Both the position numbers and the translations under genes were made by a program. The notes beneath the pieces are model-generated. The model had not been told where the DNA came from. It saw nothing but the letters and a program-made list of their open reading frames with translations, and did not search any database. DNA of 45,000 nucleotides from Alphaproteobacteria bacterium (lineage in GTDB: Bacteria; Pseudomonadota; Alphaproteobacteria; M2410): contig JAUWTJ010000030.1 in NCBI GenBank assembly GCA_030614785.1, positions 1 through 45,000 on the forward strand, written 5' to 3'. This document shows, one piece after another, positions 26,958-36,098 of this stretch. Each line of letters opens with the position of its first letter. Positions within the stretch are counted from its first letter, which is position 1.

Positions 26958-27761
26958 GTGTCTACCGTACTGAAACAGGACTTCGGTAAAGAACCCCTCG
27001 AAGTCCGCGATACCGAGCATTATCAGGATGAATATGTACAGAGTTTCGTCGAGAAATGGGACGAGTTGATCGATTGGGAGGCGCGGGCCAAGAGCGAAGG
27101 CCGGTTCTTTGTCGATATTCTGAAAGGGCGGGGAAAGGTCAAAATTCTCGATGTCGCGACTGGCACGGGGTTTCATTCGGTCCAGCTTCTCAAGGCCGGC
27201 TTCGATGTCACCAGCGCCGATGGCAATGCGGAGATGCTAGCCAAGGCCTTTGAAAACGCCCGCAATAAAGATCTGATGTTGCAAACCATCCACGCCGATT
27301 GGCGATGGTTGAACAAGGACGTTCATGGCAAATATGACGCCATTGTCTGTCTGGGCAATTCCTTTACCCATCTGTTCGAAGAACGTGACCGGCGCCGCGC
27401 GCTCGCAGAGTTTTACGCCGCGCTCAAATATGATGGGGTGCTGATCATCGATCAGCGAAACTACGATTCCATCCTCGACGATGGCTTCAGCTCGAAACAC
27501 ACTTACTATTACTGTGGCGATCAGGTGACCGCCGAACCCGAACATGTAGACGAGTCGCTGGCGCGGTTTTGTTACACGTTTCCGGATGATTCCAAGTACC
27601 ATCTCAATATGTTCCCGCTGCGCAAGTCTTATATGCGAGACCTCCTGACAGACAGCGGTTTCCAGCAGGTCAAGACCTATGGTGACTTCCAGGAAACCTA
27701 TCAGGAGAATGACCCTGATTTCTTCGTCCATGTTGCGGAAAAGAGTTACGATAATGACTAA
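26958..27761 (+). CDS. gsmt: Glycine/sarcosine N-methyltransferase (betaine synthesis, first two steps)
   Basis: GSMT methylates glycine to sarcosine and on to dimethylglycine with SAM, in the cytoplasm. The 267-residue protein closely follows the halophile enzymes: QDFGKEP at the N-terminus, VRDTEHY, the SAM loop LDVATGTGFHSVQLL (about 66-80), the acidic SADGNAEML, HADWRWLN, CLGNSFTHLFEE, DQRNYD and a C-terminal GDFQETY..NDPDFFVHVAEK. I place the start at GTG 26958 because AGGAG lies eight bases before it and homologues begin a few residues ahead of the QDFG segment; an ATG at 26937 is in frame but lacks a ribosome site. The last eight bases overlap the next gene. Confidence 0.93.
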   Translation: MSTVLKQDFGKEPLEVRDTEHYQDEYVQSFVEKWDELIDWEARAKSEGRFFVDILKGRGKVKILDVATGTGFHSVQLLKAGFDVTSADGNAEMLAKAFENARNKDLMLQTIHADWRWLNKDVHGKYDAIVCLGNSFTHLFEERDRRRALAEFYAALKYDGVLIIDQRNYDSILDDGFSSKHTYYYCGDQVTAEPEHVDESLARFCYTFPDDSKYHLNMFPLRKSYMRDLLTDSGFQQVKTYGDFQETYQENDPDFFVHVAEKSYDND

Positions 27762-28587
27762 AAGCGAGGCCGTCGAACGGGCGGAGGCTTATTACGACAG
27801 CGCCGAGGCGGACGCGTTTTACCACAGCATCTGGGGTGGTCAGGACATCCATATTGGTGTTTATCGCGATGACAGCGAGCCAATTGCCGATGCCAGCCGG
27901 CGCACCGTGGAGACCATGGCCGCACGGCTGGTCGGCGTTAATGACACGACACGCATCCTTGATCTGGGTGCAGGCTATGGCGGTTCCGCCCGCTATCTTG
28001 CGGACCGGTTCGGCTGCCGGGTGACTTGCCTTAACCTCAGCGAAACGCAAAACACGCTCAATCGAACGCTGACAGCAGAGGCCGGGCTCACCGACCGGGT
28101 GAGCGTGGTTTACGGCGATTTTGAGAATATCCCCGAGCCCGACGACAGTTTCGATATTATCTGGTCGCAGGACGCAATCCTGCACAGCGGTAACCGAACC
28201 CGCGTGCTTGATGAAGTCCGCCGGGTTCTGGGCACCGTTGGGCAATTTATCTTCACCGACCCCATGCAATCCGACACCTGCCCTGACGGGGTGCTGCAAC
28301 CCATTCTCGACCGAATCCAGCTTTCAACGCTGGCCTCGTTCAGCTTTTACCGTGCCGAGCTTGGCGCTCGTGGATTTGAAGAAGCCGATACCGAACCCCT
28401 GACCGATCAACTGCGGATGCATTACTGGCGCGTGGGACAGGCGCTGAAGGATCGCTATGACGAGGCAGTGGCGCTCTCGGGACAGACCTATGTGGATAAC
28501 ATGATCAAGGGTCTGCAGCACTGGGTCGAAGGTGCAGATCGTGGCTATCTCGCCTGGGGCATCATGGACTATCGATTAACAGCCTAG
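27754..28587 (+). CDS. sdmt: Sarcosine/dimethylglycine N-methyltransferase (betaine synthesis, last steps)
   Basis: SDMT methylates sarcosine and dimethylglycine to glycine betaine. The 277-residue protein matches the family through SIWGGQDIHIGVY near residue 25, PIADASRRTVE, the SAM loop LDLGAGYGGSARYLA (about 69-83), LNLSETQN, DIIWSQDAILHS, FTDPMQSDTCPDGVLQPILDRI and the C-terminal GLQHWVEGADRGYLAWGI. The ATG at 27754 overlaps the end of gsmt by eight bases, so the two are translationally coupled and likely made in equal amounts. Together they carry out all three methylations from glycine. Confidence 0.93.
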   Translation: MTKSEAVERAEAYYDSAEADAFYHSIWGGQDIHIGVYRDDSEPIADASRRTVETMAARLVGVNDTTRILDLGAGYGGSARYLADRFGCRVTCLNLSETQNTLNRTLTAEAGLTDRVSVVYGDFENIPEPDDSFDIIWSQDAILHSGNRTRVLDEVRRVLGTVGQFIFTDPMQSDTCPDGVLQPILDRIQLSTLASFSFYRAELGARGFEEADTEPLTDQLRMHYWRVGQALKDRYDEAVALSGQTYVDNMIKGLQHWVEGADRGYLAWGIMDYRLTA

Positions 28588-28621
28588 AGTAACGCATTGG
28601 CGAGACCAGGGGGAGATGACC

Positions 28622-30202
28622 ATGCCGGACCGTTATCGGACAGATTATCAGGTCGGTCAGGACAATTTGCGGCGTTTTGGGATGGATATTCACAATCCGG
28701 TATTCTGGGTCACGGCGATCCTCATCCTGATTTTCGTGGTCGGCACACTGATGGCGCCGGATCCGGCGGGGGTCCTTTTTGCCGGTGCCAAAGGCTGGTC
28801 GATCGGCCATTTCGACTGGCTGTTCATGGTTGGCGGCAATATTTTCGTGATCTTTTGTCTGGTGCTGATTTTCCTGCCTTTTGGGAAGATTCGCCTCGGG
28901 GGAATCGACGCTAGGCCGGAATTCTCGACTCTTTCCTGGTTTGCCATGTTGTTCTCTGCCGGAATGGGCATCGGGCTGATGTTCTGGAGTGTCGCGGAAC
29001 CTACCGGCTACTACACCAACTGGGCCGGCACACCGCTCAATGCGCCGCCCATGACACCGGCTGGCGCCGATGCTGCGATGGGAGCAACCATGTTCCATTG
29101 GGGACTGCATCCCTGGGCCATCTATGCGGTGGTCGGGCTGTCGCTGGCCTTTTTCACTTACAATAAGGGGTTGCCACTCACCATTCGGTCCAGCTTTTTT
29201 CCGTTGATGAAGGACCGGTCCTGGGGCTGGTTTGGCCATGTGATCGATATTGTCGCCGTCCTTGCGACCATCTTCGGGTTGGCTACGTCGCTGGGATTTG
29301 GCGCGCAACAGGCGGCAAGCGGCTTAAATTTTCTGTTCGGGATCGATAACGGCATTGCCACCCAGGTCGCCATTATTATCGGCGTCACTTCGGTTGCAGC
29401 TCTCTCCGTCGTCCGCGGCCTTGATGGCGGCGTAAAAGTTCTGAGCAACGTCAATATGGGGCTCGCCGCGCTGCTGCTTCTGTTTGTTGTCGTGGTGGGG
29501 CCCACGATCGCCATCTTTACGTCTATTGGAACCACGGCCGCGGCGTATGCCGAAATGATAATCCCACTGAGCAACTGGATCGGGCGAGAGGATGAAACAT
29601 TCTTCCACGGCTGGACGGTGTTTTACTGGGCCTGGTGGATTTCCTGGTCACCCTTTGTCGGCATGTTTATCGCGCGCATCTCCAAGGGCCGTACGGTCCG
29701 GGAATTCCTTGTCGCCGTGCTTTTGGTCCCGACCTTTGTGACCCTGATCTGGATGGCAAGCTTTGGCGGTTCAGCCCTGGAGCAGGCGCAGAACGAGATT
29801 GGGGCGCTGGCCAACGGCATCAGCGATGTGTCGCTCGCCATGTTCCAGATGCTCCAGAACCTGCCACTGGCGGAGATTACCTCGTTCGTCGCCATCGTGC
29901 TGGTGCTGATATTTTTTATCACTTCGTCCGATTCCGGTTCGCTGGTGATCGACAGCATCACGTCAGGCGGCATGCTGGATGCTCCGGTGCCGCAACGCAT
30001 TTTCTGGGCCACCATGGAAGGCGTCATTGCGGGCGCCTTGCTGTTTGGCGGCGGTGGCGATGCGTTGGGCGCTCTTCAGGCCGCGGCTATCACCGTTGGG
30101 CTGCCCTTTACGCTGGTCTTGCTGTTCATGTGCGTCGGTCTCTATATGGGCCTGTCGCACGAATGGCGTTTCGTCCAGGGTCCAGGAGCACGTGCAGCAT
30201 AG
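28622..30202 (+). CDS. BCCT-family glycine betaine transporter (BetP-like)
   Basis: This is an inner membrane transporter of the betaine/carnitine/choline family, 526 residues with about twelve helices. The glycine-rich segment GMGIGLMFWSVAEP matches the Na+-coupled betaine carriers rather than the CaiT exchanger. The BCCT signature FYWAWWISWSPFVGMFIARISKG is present, with the tryptophan-rich helix that forms the trimethylammonium pocket. The short C-terminal tail lacks the long basic osmosensing extension of BetP. ATG 28622 is chosen because GGGGGAG is six bases upstream; an in-frame ATG at 28616 abuts that site. It starts 34 bases after sdmt and so belongs to the betaine operon. Confidence 0.92.
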   Translation: MPDRYRTDYQVGQDNLRRFGMDIHNPVFWVTAILILIFVVGTLMAPDPAGVLFAGAKGWSIGHFDWLFMVGGNIFVIFCLVLIFLPFGKIRLGGIDARPEFSTLSWFAMLFSAGMGIGLMFWSVAEPTGYYTNWAGTPLNAPPMTPAGADAAMGATMFHWGLHPWAIYAVVGLSLAFFTYNKGLPLTIRSSFFPLMKDRSWGWFGHVIDIVAVLATIFGLATSLGFGAQQAASGLNFLFGIDNGIATQVAIIIGVTSVAALSVVRGLDGGVKVLSNVNMGLAALLLLFVVVVGPTIAIFTSIGTTAAAYAEMIIPLSNWIGREDETFFHGWTVFYWAWWISWSPFVGMFIARISKGRTVREFLVAVLLVPTFVTLIWMASFGGSALEQAQNEIGALANGISDVSLAMFQMLQNLPLAEITSFVAIVLVLIFFITSSDSGSLVIDSITSGGMLDAPVPQRIFWATMEGVIAGALLFGGGGDALGALQAAAITVGLPFTLVLLFMCVGLYMGLSHEWRFVQGPGARAA

Positions 30203-30258
30203 CGGACGCATAGCATCGGATATCTTTTGTGGGTCATTAGCTGGCATGTCGGGTTCGA

Positions 30259-30678
30259 TTATTTTGAGTCCGCTTCCGAGAGTATAACAGACGTCATGTG
30301 ACCGTCCTTCTCCACGCGGCGGTAGAAGCAACTGGCCTTGCCGGTGTGGCAGGCGCCGCCTTCCTGCTCGACCTTGATCCAGACCGTGTCCTGATCGCAA
30401 TCGAGGCGCATATCGATGACTTTCTGGGTATGGCCGCTGGTGGCGCCCTTGCGCCAGAGCTCGCCACGGGAGCGGGACCAGTAGTGGGCCTGGCGGGTGG
30501 TGATTGTGAGTGACAGGGCCTCGGCATTCATCCAGGCCAGCATCAGGACCTCGCCGGTTTCGACATCTGTGGCAATGGCGGGGATCAGCCCCTGATCATT
30601 GAAGTTCGGGGTGAGGGCAAGGCCGGTTTCGAGGGCCTGCCCGTCGCCCGGCGGGGCGAACTGGAGCGGATTGGACAT
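30259..30678 (-). CDS. hisI: Phosphoribosyl-AMP cyclohydrolase
   Basis: HisI opens the purine ring of phosphoribosyl-AMP in the third step of histidine synthesis. The 139-residue protein is the monofunctional form without the HisE domain. Visible are [29 protein letters not shown], the metal-binding [10 protein letters not shown] and the Cys motif [15 protein letters not shown]. The start is ATG 30678-30676 with AAGGAAAT upstream; an in-frame ATG at 30732 would add 18 residues with no ribosome site. It is convergent with the betaine transporter and divergent from the IscU-like gene 105 bases away. Confidence 0.95.
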   Translation of the reverse strand: MSNPLQFAPPGDGQALETGLALTPNFNDQGLIPAIATDVETGEVLMLAWMNAEALSLTITTRQAHYWSRSRGELWRKGATSGHTQKVIDMRLDCDQDTVWIKVEQEGGACHTGKASCFYRRVEKDGHMTSVILSEADSK

Positions 30679-30783
30679 GGTGATTTCCTTATGGTTCCCT
30701 GCTTTCCTACCAGAGGTCCGCAAGTCTTGCAATTCAGGCCGTGATCAGTATGTTGGCCGAAATTTGCGATATATGGAGCCTGA

Positions 30784-31251
30784 ATGGCCGAGACGACACC
30801 AGAACCGATCAACGATCTTTATTCGCGCCGCATCCTGAAACTGGCGGCCGATGTTCAGCGAACGGAGCGCCTTGAAGATCCACAGGCCACTGTAACGCGA
30901 ACTTCGCCGCTTTGTGGCAGTCGGGTCACGGTGGATTTGAAGATGGATGGCGACATCATTTCTGACTTTGCTCATGAGGTAAAAGCCTGTGCGCTTGGCC
31001 AGACGTCATCGTCGGTTATGGCGCGCAATGCGGTGGGCTCCAGCGAAGATGAAATTCGCGAGGTGGCCGACACCATGCGTAAGATGCTGAAGGAAGAGGG
31101 GCCTCCCCCCGGCGGGCGCTGGGCGGACCTCGAAGTGCTTGAGCCGGTTCGTGACTACAGGTCCCGTCATGCCTCGGTGATGTTGACGTTTGATGCGGTC
31201 CTCATGGCCATTGAAGAGATAAGAGCGAACCGCGATGTGGAGGCGGGTTGA
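30784..31251 (+). CDS. IscU/NifU-like iron-sulfur scaffold family protein, atypical
   Basis: This is a 155-residue cytoplasmic protein of the IscU/NifU-N fold, whose members assemble Fe-S clusters. Two of the three usual ligands are in place: Cys44 in TSPLCGSRV and Cys69 in KACALGQTSSS. The third, normally in a C-terminal RxxCA segment, is replaced by SRHASVML with no cysteine after residue 69. This variant family occurs next to hisI in Alphaproteobacteria as far as I recall. The next gene begins on the last base of its stop codon (TGATG), so the two products are made together. Cluster-scaffold function is inferred from the fold. Confidence 0.8.
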   Translation: MAETTPEPINDLYSRRILKLAADVQRTERLEDPQATVTRTSPLCGSRVTVDLKMDGDIISDFAHEVKACALGQTSSSVMARNAVGSSEDEIREVADTMRKMLKEEGPPPGGRWADLEVLEPVRDYRSRHASVMLTFDAVLMAIEEIRANRDVEAG

Positions 31252-31832
31252 TGGCGAGTAAAAGAAAAGATGGCCGGACTTATTTGAGGGAAACGCAGCC
31301 CGAGGTCTGGAAAACGGCGCAGGAGATGTCCAGAGCGCTGGCCGGGGAGCTGGCCGGGCTCAAATGGGAGGAAAGGGTTTTTATCTTTGACCAGTTCATC
31401 CGCGAGCTTGTTGACGAGCTCATGGGGCCCGATGGCCTCAATGATATTGCGCTCTTGCCGATTGCCGAGTTGCTGCCCGCGGGTGACACATCAGCAGAAG
31501 ATGCAGGCCAGCTGGTTGCCAGCATTCGGTCGATCTTTACGGCAGCAATGATGGATCTTCCGGATGAGGAGTACAGCCAGTTGGTGATGGCCGAGGATCC
31601 GCAAAAGGCACTGCTGCTTCTGATCAGCGAGCTTGAAGAGCATAATGAAGCGGCAAGGACCTATATCGCCAAAGAGGGGCTCGACAGTGTTTTGGACGCC
31701 CTCAAGCCGCTGGTCGGTGTGACGGTCCTGATGCTGGCCGACCGTGCCAGCGGCAATACGATAGAACCGCTGACCTCGGCGGCAAAACTCAAGGCGTCGC
31801 TTGATCAGACCTGGGGTGAGGAACTGGCCTAG
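31251..31832 (+). CDS. Hypothetical protein coupled to the IscU-like gene
   Basis: I do not recognise this 193-residue protein. It begins at ATG 31251, overlapping the preceding stop by one base, with GGAGG about eight bases before. It is soluble, mainly helical and acidic, with a basic N-terminus (MASKRKDGRTYLRE) and no cysteines, signal peptide or membrane helix. The central part has leucine-rich amphipathic helices (LPIAELLP; KALLLLISELEEHN). Tight coupling to the scaffold-like gene suggests a joint role. It is followed by a dispersed repeat. Confidence 0.75.
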   Translation: MASKRKDGRTYLRETQPEVWKTAQEMSRALAGELAGLKWEERVFIFDQFIRELVDELMGPDGLNDIALLPIAELLPAGDTSAEDAGQLVASIRSIFTAAMMDLPDEEYSQLVMAEDPQKALLLLISELEEHNEAARTYIAKEGLDSVLDALKPLVGVTVLMLADRASGNTIEPLTSAAKLKASLDQTWGEELA

Positions 31833-31874
31833 ATTCGTTGCGCTACTCTGCAATCCTTGTAACAGGAACCTCGG

Positions 31875-32021
31875 CCTCATCCTGAGGTGCGAGCGCGAGC
31901 GAGCCTCGACCCGTCGCCCGAAGGCTTTGGGCCGCAGGGCGAAGGAGGCTTTGCAGAAGCGATAGTGGTATTGGGGCATTCATCCTTCGAGACGATTGCT
32001 CCGCAATCCCTCAGGATGAGG
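31875..32021. repeat. Dispersed palindromic repeat between convergent genes
   Basis: Perfect 13-bp inverted ends CCTCATCCTGAGG (31875-31887) and CCTCAGGATGAGG (32009-32021) bracket about 120 bases containing GCGAGCGCGAGCGAGCCTCG and CATCCTTCGAGACG. This wording is typical of a repeat family scattered through alphaproteobacterial genomes. It separates the 3' ends of the hypothetical gene and ilvD and may serve as a two-way terminator. Confidence 0.8.
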
Positions 32022-32046
32022 TTGTATTGTATGATCTGCAATCCGG

Positions 32047-33897
32047 TTAGTCGAAACGCGAAACATCCCTGACGGCGCCCTTGGCGGCCGAGGTTGTCAT
32101 GGCGGCATAGGCCTTGAGGGCAGTGCTGACCTTTCTTGGCCTGACGTGCTGCGGCTTCCATGCTTGCGCGCTCTTTGCTTCCATGGTCTTGCGACGGGTG
32201 CCGAGGTCCTCGTCAGAAACTGCCAGATTGATCGTGCGGCCCGGAATATCAATCTCGATTATGTCGCCTTCCTCGACGAGGCCAATGGCGCCGCCTTCGG
32301 CCGCCTCCGGCGAGGCGTGGCCGATGGAAAGCCCCGAAGTCCCGCCGGAAAACCGGCCATCGGTCAGAAGCGCACATTCCTTGCCGAGCCCCATGCTTTT
32401 CAAATAGCTGGTCGGGTAAAGCATTTCCTGCATGCCGGGGCCGCCGCGCGGTCCTTCATAACGAATGATCAGGACATCGCCTGATTTGATCCGGCCCTTG
32501 AGGATGGCCTCGACCGAGGCCTCCTGACTTTCGAATACCCGCGCCGGACCGCTGAATTTGAGAATGCTGGTGTCGACCCCTGCGGTTTTAACAATGCAGC
32601 CATCCAGCGCGATATTACCGAAGAGCACCGCCAGACCGCCGTCCAGCGAATAGGCGTTTTCCTTATTGCGCAGGCAACCGCCAGCCCGGTCAAGATCGAG
32701 GGTTTTATAGCGATTGGCCTGACTGAACGCCTCGGTTGTTCGAACGCCGCCGGGAGCGGCTTTATAAAACTCATGGACATCGGCGTCTTCGGTGCGGACG
32801 ATGTCCCATTTGTCGAGGGCTGCGCCAAGGGTCGCCTCATGAATGGTGGGAATGTCTGTATGAAGATTACCGGCACGGTCCAGTTCGCCGAGAATGGCCA
32901 TGACCCCTCCGGCACGGTGAACGTCTTCCATGTGATCGAGCTGGGTCGCGGGGGCGACTTTTGACAGGTTGGGGACGGACCGCGAAAGCCGGTCGATGTC
33001 TGCCATGGTGAAATCGATTTCGCCCTCCTGCGCTGCTGCGAGCAGATGCAGAACAGTGTTTGTCGAGCCGCCCATGGCAATGTCGAGGCTCATGGCGTTT
33101 TCAAAGGCCTTGAAGCTGGCTATGGATCGGGGCAGGACCGTTTCGTCATCGCCTTCGTAATAGCGTTTTGCAGCGGCGACGATATGGCGTCCGGCACTCA
33201 GAAAGAGCTCCTTGCGGTCGGCATGGGTCGCCAGTAACGAGCCATTGCCGGGCAGGGCGAGGCCAAGAGCTTCGGCGAGACAGTTCATCGAGTTGGCGGT
33301 GAACATGCCGGAGCACGAGCCGCAGGTCGGGCAGGCGGAGCGTTCAATGGCATCGTTTTCGGCCTCGCTGACCTGCGGGTCGGCGGCGGCGATCATGGAA
33401 TCGATGAGATCAACGGCAATGGTTTGCCCCTTGATATTGACCTTGCCGGCCTCCATCGGACCGCCGGAGACAAAGATTGTCGGGATATTAAGTCGCATTG
33501 CCGCCATCAACATGCCGGGGGTGATCTTGTCGCAATTGGAAATGCAGACCAGCGCATCGGCGCAGTGGGCGTTGACCATATACTCCACAGCGTCCGCAAT
33601 GAGCTCGCGCGAGGGCAGCGAATAGAGCATGCCGTCGTGGCCCATGGCGATCCCGTCATCGACGGCGATGGTATTGAACTCTTTTGCCACCGCACCGGCG
33701 GCTTCGATCTCTCTGGCAACCAGCTGGCCGAGGTCCTTCAGGTGGACGTGGCCGGGGACAAACTGGGTAAAGGAATTGGCGATGGCGATGATCGGCTTGC
33801 CGAAGTCACCGTCTCCCATACCGGTGGCGCGCCACAGGGCACGGGCACCGGCCATATTACGGCCATGGGTCGAGGTCTTTGAACGAAGCGGCGGCAT
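32047..33897 (-). CDS. ilvD: Dihydroxy-acid dehydratase
   Basis: IlvD dehydrates dihydroxyisovalerate and dihydroxymethylvalerate in valine, leucine and isoleucine synthesis. The 616-residue protein shows [20 protein letters not shown] at the N-terminus, the Fe-S cysteine region [28 protein letters not shown], and the C-terminal [20 protein letters not shown] with the catalytic serine. ATG 33897-33895 is chosen because AAGGA lies nine bases before it and known IlvD proteins start at this point; an ATG three codons earlier abuts the ribosome site. It is divergent from the alcohol dehydrogenase, sharing a 110-base promoter region. Confidence 0.96.
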   Translation of the reverse strand: MPPLRSKTSTHGRNMAGARALWRATGMGDGDFGKPIIAIANSFTQFVPGHVHLKDLGQLVAREIEAAGAVAKEFNTIAVDDGIAMGHDGMLYSLPSRELIADAVEYMVNAHCADALVCISNCDKITPGMLMAAMRLNIPTIFVSGGPMEAGKVNIKGQTIAVDLIDSMIAAADPQVSEAENDAIERSACPTCGSCSGMFTANSMNCLAEALGLALPGNGSLLATHADRKELFLSAGRHIVAAAKRYYEGDDETVLPRSIASFKAFENAMSLDIAMGGSTNTVLHLLAAAQEGEIDFTMADIDRLSRSVPNLSKVAPATQLDHMEDVHRAGGVMAILGELDRAGNLHTDIPTIHEATLGAALDKWDIVRTEDADVHEFYKAAPGGVRTTEAFSQANRYKTLDLDRAGGCLRNKENAYSLDGGLAVLFGNIALDGCIVKTAGVDTSILKFSGPARVFESQEASVEAILKGRIKSGDVLIIRYEGPRGGPGMQEMLYPTSYLKSMGLGKECALLTDGRFSGGTSGLSIGHASPEAAEGGAIGLVEEGDIIEIDIPGRTINLAVSDEDLGTRRKTMEAKSAQAWKPQHVRPRKVSTALKAYAAMTTSAAKGAVRDVSRFD

Positions 33898-34007
33898 GTG
33901 GGGCATTCCTTATATTTTCTTTCCCCCATCAATATCGGGCGAATGAGCGCTTTTCAATGGTCTCGTTTCGGGGCAATCTTGTGGTTAACAAGAAAAGGGA
34001 GGAGACA

Positions 34008-35093
34008 ATGCGCGCTGTTATCGCCAATGATCAGAAATTGCGAGTGGACGATTGGCCGGATCCGGTGCCTGCGGAGGGCCAGGTTCTGGTCAAGACGCTG
34101 GCTTGCGGCATTTGCGGGTCGGATCTCCACATGCTGAAACATGCCGATCACATGCTTGATGTTGCGGCTCGGGCCGGTTCGGCCATATCGAATTTTGATC
34201 CCAAAAAGGATCTGGTTTACGGCCATGAGTTTTCAGCAGAGGTTCTGGACTACGGGCCGGGCACCGAGCGCAAGATCAAGACCGGCGCCACCGTGTGCTC
34301 GATGCCGGTGCTGATGGGGCCTTCCGGTATTACCGGGCTGGGCTATTCCAATCAGATCCCCGGCGGGTATGGCGAGATGATGGTGCTCAGTGAGGCGCTG
34401 CTGCTTGAAGTGCCAAACGGGTTGTCGGCTGATCATGCGGCCCTGACCGAGCCGATGGCTGTTGGCGCTCACGCGGTGATCAAGGGCGATATGGCGCAAG
34501 GCGATGTGGCGCTGGTTATTGGATGTGGTCCGGTCGGGCTGGCGGTGATTGCCGGTCTGAAGGCGCGCGGTCTGGGACCTGTGATTGCGGCAGACTTTTC
34601 GGAGAAACGCAGAAAGCTGGCCGAGAGCGCCGGCGCTGATGTGGTGATCAACCCGGCGGAAGCCTCACCCTATGCACAATGGTCGGATTTCGGTGTTGCC
34701 TTCTCATCGGATGAGCGCACGATGCAGACCATGCTCGGGGAAACACCCAAGACAGCCGTGATTTTTGAATGCGTTGGCGTCAAGGGTGTGGTGCAGGAGA
34801 TTATTGATGGCGCGCCGACGGGGTCGCGGATCGTGGGTGTCGGGGTTTGTATGGATACGGATCATTTCGAACCGGCGCTGGCGATTGTCAAGCAGCTGGA
34901 TGTCCGGTTTGTGCTTGGCTATGCGCCTGAGGAATTTGCAGAAACGCTGCATCACATCGCCGACGGAACGATCAGGGTTGACCCGTTCATTACCGGCCAT
35001 GTGGGTCTGGGCGGTGTGGCTCAGGCCTTTGAGGATCTGGCATCGCCTGATGTGCACGCGAAAATTCTTGTAAAGCCACAGATGAAGGATTGA
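34008..35093 (+). CDS. Zinc-type medium-chain alcohol dehydrogenase, substrate unknown
   Basis: This is a 361-residue MDR-superfamily oxidoreductase using NAD(P). Catalytic zinc ligands are Cys36 in GICGSDLH and His72-Glu73 in YGHEF; the cofactor loop is VIGCGPVGLAVIAG (about 166-179). The four-cysteine structural zinc lobe usual in this family is absent: the region after KTGATVCSM holds no Cys cluster but a glycine-rich PSGITGLGYSNQIPGGYG. The start is ATG 34008 with GGGAGGAG a few bases upstream. The next gene, an MBL-fold hydrolase, begins 10 bases after the stop, so the pair likely acts on one pathway. Confidence 0.88.
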   Translation: MRAVIANDQKLRVDDWPDPVPAEGQVLVKTLACGICGSDLHMLKHADHMLDVAARAGSAISNFDPKKDLVYGHEFSAEVLDYGPGTERKIKTGATVCSMPVLMGPSGITGLGYSNQIPGGYGEMMVLSEALLLEVPNGLSADHAALTEPMAVGAHAVIKGDMAQGDVALVIGCGPVGLAVIAGLKARGLGPVIAADFSEKRRKLAESAGADVVINPAEASPYAQWSDFGVAFSSDERTMQTMLGETPKTAVIFECVGVKGVVQEIIDGAPTGSRIVGVGVCMDTDHFEPALAIVKQLDVRFVLGYAPEEFAETLHHIADGTIRVDPFITGHVGLGGVAQAFEDLASPDVHAKILVKPQMKD

Positions 35094-35103
35094 GGAGTAA
35101 GGC

Positions 35104-36051
35104 GTGAAGTGGAACTACACAAAGGGTTTGAAGGATCTTGGCAATGGCGCTTATGCGTACCTGCAGCCTGATGGCGGTTGGGGCTGGTCGAATGCCGGGC
35201 TGATTGTCGATGGCGAAGAGTCGTTGCTGGTTGATACGCTGTTCGACGAGACGCTGACCCGCGAAATGCTCGGGCACATGAAGGACGCGACGGGACTTGG
35301 TGGCGGCGATATTACAACGCTGGCCAATACCCACGCCAATGGCGACCACACCTATGGCAATCGTCTGATTGAAAACGCCGAGATTATTGCTTCGGAGGCC
35401 AGTGCCCGCGAGATGGAGGAGATGCCGCCGGAACAACTCGCCTTCATGGTCGACAACGGCAAGGATATGGGGCCGGCAGGTGCGTATCTTGCGAAGAGTT
35501 TCGGTGCCTTTGACTTCAAGAATGTCGGTTACACGATGCCAACCAAAACCTTCAGTGGCGAGATGACCGTCAAGGTTGGGGACAAGGTAGCTCATCTTAT
35601 CGAAGTGGGGCCGTGTCATACTCACGGTGACGTCCTGGTTCATGTGCCGGAGGATAAAGTCATCTATACCGGTGATATTCTGTTTATCGAAGGCACGCCG
35701 ATCATGTGGGAGGGGCCGATCAGTAATTGGTTGAAGGCGCTCGATATGATCATGGATATGGACCTTGATGCTATTGTCCCGGGTCACGGACCGATTACCG
35801 ACAAGGCCGGGGTCAAGGTTCTCCGGGATTATTTCACCTGGATCGACAGCGAGGCGCGCCTGCGCTATGATGCGGGGATGAGTTGGGACGATGCGGCGCG
35901 CGATATGGCCGGGGGCAAATACTCCAGCTGGCTCGACGCGGAGCGGATCGCCATCAATGTGGCAACGCTCTACCGCGAGTACGCCGAAACGTCCGAACGT
36001 GCCCCAATGATGGAGCTTTGGGGACTAATGGCCGAGCTGTCTAACCGATAG
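35104..36051 (+). CDS. MBL-fold metallo-hydrolase
   Basis: This is a 315-residue metallo-beta-lactamase-fold protein. The metal motif is HANGDH (77-82), an HxNxDH variant of the usual HxHxDH; further ligands are in CHTHGD (171-176), TGD (189-191) and PGHGPI (about 228-233). Fold members hydrolyse esters, lactones or thioesters; the substrate here cannot be read. The start is GTG 35104, preceded by GAGGAGT. No signal peptide is present. It lies 10 bases behind the alcohol dehydrogenase, which could supply an aldehyde or lactone for it. Confidence 0.88.
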   Translation: MKWNYTKGLKDLGNGAYAYLQPDGGWGWSNAGLIVDGEESLLVDTLFDETLTREMLGHMKDATGLGGGDITTLANTHANGDHTYGNRLIENAEIIASEASAREMEEMPPEQLAFMVDNGKDMGPAGAYLAKSFGAFDFKNVGYTMPTKTFSGEMTVKVGDKVAHLIEVGPCHTHGDVLVHVPEDKVIYTGDILFIEGTPIMWEGPISNWLKALDMIMDMDLDAIVPGHGPITDKAGVKVLRDYFTWIDSEARLRYDAGMSWDDAARDMAGGKYSSWLDAERIAINVATLYREYAETSERAPMMELWGLMAELSNR

Positions 36052-36098
36052 AGCGACCATGGTAATTCTGGTTGGGGTCTTTTTACCTTGGGGAAGGT

